DNA from: an uncultured Prevotella sp.
Lineage (GTDB): Bacteria > Bacteroidota > Bacteroidia > Bacteroidales > Bacteroidaceae
DNA: 9,350 nucleotides
NCBI GenBank assembly: GCA_900314365.1
Contig: OMVH01000265.1
Location: 1 to 9,350 of the forward strand
Direction: 5' to 3'
A program made the position numbers and the translations under genes. Positions 6,340 to 9,350 of this stretch are shown here, piece by piece. The notes beneath the pieces were generated by a model. It did not search any database. It was not told the DNA's origin and saw only the letters and a list, made by a program, of their open reading frames with translations. Position 1 is the first letter of the stretch; the number at the start of each line of letters is the position of its first letter.

Positions 6340-7539
6340 TTACCGAATACGGTATCCTGCCAAACCATAATAGAGTATATAAAGGAAGCAGGGTACGCAC
6401 ACCCAGTAAGATGCCTGGAAGCCGTAATGATCTTGTACTATCCCTTGTAGCCAGGGCATCACGGCACCTCCGGCCATTGCCATTGTAAGGAGCGAAGACC
6501 CTGCCTTCGTGAACTTTCCAAGGTCGGCCATAGCAAGCGGCCATAGTGCAGGCCACATGAGCGAACAGCCCAAAGCCATAAAGAATATACAGCCCACCGA
6601 GGCCTCAGGATTGGGTATCACTGCCACAGCTACGCTACCCACGGTAGCCGTGACAGCACATATACGCATGGCACCTGCCTGTGAAAGGTATTTAGGAATG
6701 AAGATGACCCCAGCCACATAGCCTACAATCATTCCTATGGAAGGAATGAATCCATAGTTATCGCCTTCAAGTCCGAGTTCCTTGGCATAGCCGGTAGCAG
6801 TAGCCAGAGAGATTGTCTCCACCCCCACATAGAGGAACAAAGCCAGACATCCCAAAAGCAAATGAGGAAATTGGAATATCGACGTTTTGCCTTCAGCATA
6901 ATTGCATGCGGCTGCTCCATTGTTGCCGTCATCCTCACCTGCCGCCTTCACTTCTGGCAGTGGTGTCAACAGGGCAATAACACCAAGCACGACAAAGATG
7001 CCTATAATAATGGCAAAAGGCAGATTGAGGTCTGTCAACGAGATCTCCTTTATGCCCTTACCAATGACCAAAGTGATGAAGAGTGTTGTGGCCGGCCATG
7101 CGAGCTTATTGCATATACCCATGCAAGAGATTCTGCGTGCAGCAGAGTCCAACGGTCCCAATATTGTAACATAAGGATTCACGGAGGCTTGCAGCACCGT
7201 GTTGGCGGCACCGCTCACGAAGCTTGCAGCCAGGAACCAAGCGAACGACTGCTGTTGAGCTGCTATGATAAACATGCCGAAGGCAACAGCAAAAATGGCA
7301 AACGAGAGAGCCATTGTCAGCCGGTAACCTATACGACGAATACATGCAGTTGCAGGGATACCCAAAAGCAAGAAAGGGATGAAGGTAGCAGCCAAAAGCA
7401 GACTCGAGTCAGCACCCGACATGTGCATGGAATTGCGCAGCACGGGCATGAGGAACGAATTGATGCCTAAGGCAAAACCAAGGGAGAAGAAAAACAGGCC
7501 GATGACAGCCAGAGGCAGTAAGAATTTTCTCTCTTTCAT
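6340..7539 (-). CDS. MFS sugar transporter, fucose/glucose-galactose permease (FHS) family
   Basis: This is an inner-membrane carrier of 399 residues with about twelve hydrophobic helices and a hydrophilic central loop at about 195-218. It belongs to the FucP/GluP branch of the major facilitator superfamily, which imports monosaccharides, usually with protons. Family landmarks are GFALGINSFLMP (21-32), QASVNPYVTILGP (117-129), MGICNK (140-145), FLYVGVE (235-241) and MWPALWPLAMADLGKFTK (328-345). The last resembles Bacteroidota hexose or N-acetylglucosamine carriers. The substrate cannot be told from sequence. The two acids used for proton coupling in E. coli FucP (D46, E135) align with Ser28 and Gln117, so coupling may differ. 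The ATG is 32 nt after the serS stop, with an A-rich GAGAAAAAG before it and no promoter or terminator between them. Transcription from the serS promoter is therefore likely. No sugar-use genes adjoin it. Confidence 0.88.
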   Translation of the reverse strand: MKERKFLLPLAVIGLFFFSLGFALGINSFLMPVLRNSMHMSGADSSLLLAATFIPFLLLGIPATACIRRIGYRLTMALSFAIFAVAFGMFIIAAQQQSFAWFLAASFVSGAANTVLQASVNPYVTILGPLDSAARRISCMGICNKLAWPATTLFITLVIGKGIKEISLTDLNLPFAIIIGIFVVLGVIALLTPLPEVKAAGEDDGNNGAAACNYAEGKTSIFQFPHLLLGCLALFLYVGVETISLATATGYAKELGLEGDNYGFIPSIGMIVGYVAGVIFIPKYLSQAGAMRICAVTATVGSVAVAVIPNPEASVGCIFFMALGCSLMWPALWPLAMADLGKFTKAGSSLLTMAMAGGAVMPWLQGIVQDHYGFQASYWVCVPCFLYILYYGLAGYRIR

Positions 7540-7571
7540 CTTTTTCTCGCTTTTTGGTTGAAATAATCAGT

Positions 7572-8864
7572 TTATTCGAAATTCTTGTCGTCGAGCATTT
7601 CGAAACCGCAATATGGCACCAGCACCTTCGGCACACGGATGCCGTCTGGTGTCTGGTTGTCCTCTATGATAGAGGCCACAATGCGCGGCAGGGCCAGAGC
7701 AGAGCCATTGAGAGTATGGCAGAGTTCTATCTTCTTGCCCTCAGTCCGGCGGAAACGACAATGCAGGCGGTTAGCCTGATAGCTTTCAAAATTGCTCACC
7801 GAGCTCACCTCAAGCCAACGCTGCTGGGCTGCGCTCCATGTTTCGAAATCGTAGCAAATCGACGATGTGAAACTCATGTCGCCTCCACAAAGGCGCAATA
7901 TGTGATAGGGGAGTTCCAATTTCTGTAGCAAGCCTTCAACATGGTTGAGCATCTCCTTCAGCGATTCGTAGGAGTGCTCGGGCGTATCAATGCGCACAAT
8001 TTCCACCTTGTCGAACTGATGCAGGCGGTTTAAGCCTCGCACATCCTTACCATAGCTTCCGGCCTCACGACGGAAACAAGCCGAATAAGCACACCGCTTT
8101 ATAGGCAGATCTTTCTCATCAAGGATGACGTCACGGAAGATATTGGTCACAGGCACCTCGGCTGTAGGAATCAGGTAGAGGTTGTCGAGATTGGCATGAT
8201 ACATCTGTCCCTCCTTGTCAGGAAGCTGACCTGTACCGTAGCCGCTGGCCTCGTTGACCACATAAGGAGGCTGAATCTCCAGATACCCTGCCTTGCGCGC
8301 CTCGTCAAGGAAGAAAGCCTCAAGAGCACGCTGGAGCCGGGCCATCTTGCCTACATAGACAGGGAATCCGGCACCCGTAATCTTCACGCCAAGGTCGAAG
8401 TCCACGAGATTATATTTCTTGAGCAGATCCCAATGACAGAGAGCATCGGGACCGAGATTAGGCTTCACTCCTCCTTCCTTGACGACAACGTTGTCGCTTG
8501 CATCCTTGCCTTCAGGCACTTCGTCGTTAGGAATATTAGGAATCTGCAGCAACTGGTCGGTCATGTCCTGCTGGGCCTTCTCCATGAGTTCTTGCAGTGC
8601 CTTGTCAGCCGCTTTAAGGTCAGCCACCTGAGTCTTGACAGCCTCAGCTTCATCGCGCTTTCCTTCCTTCATCAGACCACCTATCTGCCTGGAGAGCTGG
8701 TTTTGTTTTTGCTTGTTGGTGTCGAGCTTCTGCTGAGCCTCGCGGCGCACTTTGTCGTACTCCAACACTTTTTCAATGGCCTCACGCGCACCCTCGAAAT
8801 GTTTCTTTTCAAGTCCTTTGATGACGCGATCAGTCTCCTCTGTAATAAGTTTCAGTGTAAGCAT
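7572..8864 (-). CDS. serS: seryl-tRNA synthetase
   Basis: This cytosolic class II synthetase joins serine to tRNA-Ser (and to tRNA-Sec where present). At 430 residues it is full length. The N-terminal long helical hairpin that grips the tRNA variable arm covers about 25-105 and is Lys-, Glu- and Gln-rich. The catalytic core follows. It has the TAE serine-binding motif (234-236), motif 2 beginning CFRREAGSYGKDVRGLNRLH (263-282) with its ATP-binding Arg, and motif 3 NGSALALPR (386-394) followed by EDNQTPDGIRVPKVLVPY (401-418). No key residue is missing. The ATG at 8864 begins MLTLKLI, which agrees with the family's usual start. The gene has its own promoter and lies downstream of the rpmA terminator. 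It is the first gene of a likely two-gene unit with the sugar transporter. Confidence 0.98.
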   Translation of the reverse strand: MLTLKLITEETDRVIKGLEKKHFEGAREAIEKVLEYDKVRREAQQKLDTNKQKQNQLSRQIGGLMKEGKRDEAEAVKTQVADLKAADKALQELMEKAQQDMTDQLLQIPNIPNDEVPEGKDASDNVVVKEGGVKPNLGPDALCHWDLLKKYNLVDFDLGVKITGAGFPVYVGKMARLQRALEAFFLDEARKAGYLEIQPPYVVNEASGYGTGQLPDKEGQMYHANLDNLYLIPTAEVPVTNIFRDVILDEKDLPIKRCAYSACFRREAGSYGKDVRGLNRLHQFDKVEIVRIDTPEHSYESLKEMLNHVEGLLQKLELPYHILRLCGGDMSFTSSICYDFETWSAAQQRWLEVSSVSNFESYQANRLHCRFRRTEGKKIELCHTLNGSALALPRIVASIIEDNQTPDGIRVPKVLVPYCGFEMLDDKNFE

Positions 8865-8881
8865 AATGCTATATGTTTTGA

Positions 8882-8897
8882 TATTGAAATTTCAATA
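8882..8897. repeat. 16-bp perfect palindrome at the predicted serS transcription start
   Basis: TATTGAAATTTCAATA is a perfect inverted repeat with no spacer. It begins four bases after the serS -7 box and covers the expected transcription start, about 20 bp before the ATG. Its size, symmetry and place fit a repressor operator or a 5'-end hairpin in the serS mRNA. It is AT-rich, so chance is possible, and I know of no named regulator with this site. Confidence 0.4.
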
Positions 8898-8900
8898 GTG

Positions 8901-8930
8901 CAAAGTTACAAAATATTTTCTTAAACCGAA
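8901..8930 (-). promoter_or_regulatory. serS promoter
   Basis: On the minus strand TAACTTTG (8908 to 8901) matches the Bacteroidota -7 consensus exactly and is identical to the box before the small-RNA candidate. The -33 element is poorer: TTCG at 8930-8927 with an 18-bp spacer, three of four bases matching TTTG. Transcription should start near 8892-8897, giving a leader of about 30 nt. The terminator just upstream makes a separate serS promoter expected. Confidence 0.6.
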
Positions 8931-8975
8931 TCACTTTTGGCAATGGAAAAAGTCTGCTACTTTTCTCAATAAATG

Positions 8976-9019
8976 TCAAAGAAGCAAGAATGCCAATCCT
9001 CCGCATGGAAGATTGGCAT
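8976..9019 (-). terminator. rpmA terminator
   Basis: ATGCCAATC (8990-8998) and GATTGGCAT (9011-9019) form a perfect 9-bp stem. It extends past one mismatch by three more pairs (9000-9002 with 9007-9009) to a GCAT/ATGC loop. On the minus strand it is followed by TCTTGCTTCTTTG, a T-rich but interrupted tail. The stem starts 36 nt after the rpmA stop and lies upstream of the serS promoter, so it separates ribosomal-protein transcription from serS. The plus-strand side is also T-rich, but no gene there needs it. Confidence 0.68.
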
Positions 9020-9054
9020 CCTGTTGTTGTTTGGAATAAGTGTTTGTGAATGGA

Positions 9055-9345
9055 TTATGCCTCGCTCTTTTTAGCTTTCTCGGCATATGCCTCAGGACTG
9101 AGGACAGAGACCGTGCTCTTGTCGCGGGCACCCTTGTGGAAGTACACCACGCCATCGGTGAGGGCGTAGAGGGTATCATCCTTGCCCTGGCCTACATTCT
9201 GGCCGGGGAAGTGCTTGTTGCCGCGCTGGCGCACGATGATGTTTCCGGCGGTAATAGTCTGTCCGCCCCAAATCTTCACGCCCAGTCTCTGGGCTGCTGA
9301 CTCGCGTCCGTTCTTGGAACTTCCTACACCTTTCTTATGTGCCAT
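9055..9345 (-). CDS. rpmA: 50S ribosomal protein L27
   Basis: L27 sits near the peptidyl-transferase centre of the large subunit, and its flexible N-terminus reaches the tRNA acceptor ends. The start MAHKKGVGSSKNGRES is the family signature and carries no cleavable extension of the kind found in Firmicutes. The core (LGVKIWGGQ, GNIIVRQRGNKHFPGQNVG, GKDDTLYAL) is intact. At 96 residues it is somewhat longer than the usual 85 or so, because of a charged, Ala-rich tail (SPEAYAEKAKKSEA). The ATG is complete at 9345, but the leader is outside the window. The usual partner rplU (L21) would be expected just upstream, to the right. Confidence 0.98.
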   Translation of the reverse strand: MAHKKGVGSSKNGRESAAQRLGVKIWGGQTITAGNIIVRQRGNKHFPGQNVGQGKDDTLYALTDGVVYFHKGARDKSTVSVLSPEAYAEKAKKSEA

Positions 9346-9350
9346 TTCTG

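Noticed and set aside
8196..8924. A 242-codon plus-strand frame opposite serS
   Set aside because: It lies antisense to an intact seryl-tRNA synthetase whose motifs are all present, so it is a codon-bias shadow.

Overview
The window looks like chromosomal core DNA from a member of the Bacteroidota, most likely Bacteroidales. The basis is: two perfect TAnnTTTG promoter elements (the -7 box of this phylum) with no E. coli-like -35; little Shine-Dalgarno signal before the genes; an exported PD40-repeat protein; a fucose-permease-family sugar transporter; and a fused NfnS/NfnL-like flavoprotein of 781 residues, a form I know from Bacteroidales. I cannot name the genus from sequence alone.

Layout, left to right. 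Positions 2-184 hold the last 60 codons of an unidentified plus-strand reading frame. Positions 185-474 hold no convincing gene but are not empty. They contain a possible weak terminator, then a perfect promoter, a folded stretch and a strong U-tailed terminator that together look like a free-standing RNA of about 90 nt (about 362-452). All remaining genes lie on the minus strand. Read in transcription order from the right they are: rpmA (ribosomal protein L27) with its own terminator; serS (seryl-tRNA synthetase) with its own promoter; a sugar-type MFS transporter 32 nt behind serS; a 148-nt gap with a stem-loop; then a tight four-gene run. That run is the NfnAB-like fusion, a PD40 exported protein, a uridine phosphorylase-type enzyme and the tRNA-modifying GTPase mnmE. 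Gaps in it are 18 and 16 nt, and the last two genes overlap.

How the genes relate. rpmA, serS and mnmE all serve translation (ribosome, tRNA charging, wobble-uridine modification). The fusion enzyme belongs to NAD(P)H/ferredoxin electron balance, and the phosphorylase to nucleoside salvage. The run looks like a housekeeping operon of mixed function rather than a pathway. I see no insertion sequence, CRISPR array, tRNA or rRNA gene. The most unusual element is the small-RNA candidate convergent with mnmE. Other points worth checking are the non-ATG start of mnmE inside the upstream gene, a 16-bp palindrome at the predicted serS transcription start, and loss of both expected proton-carrier acids in the transporter.
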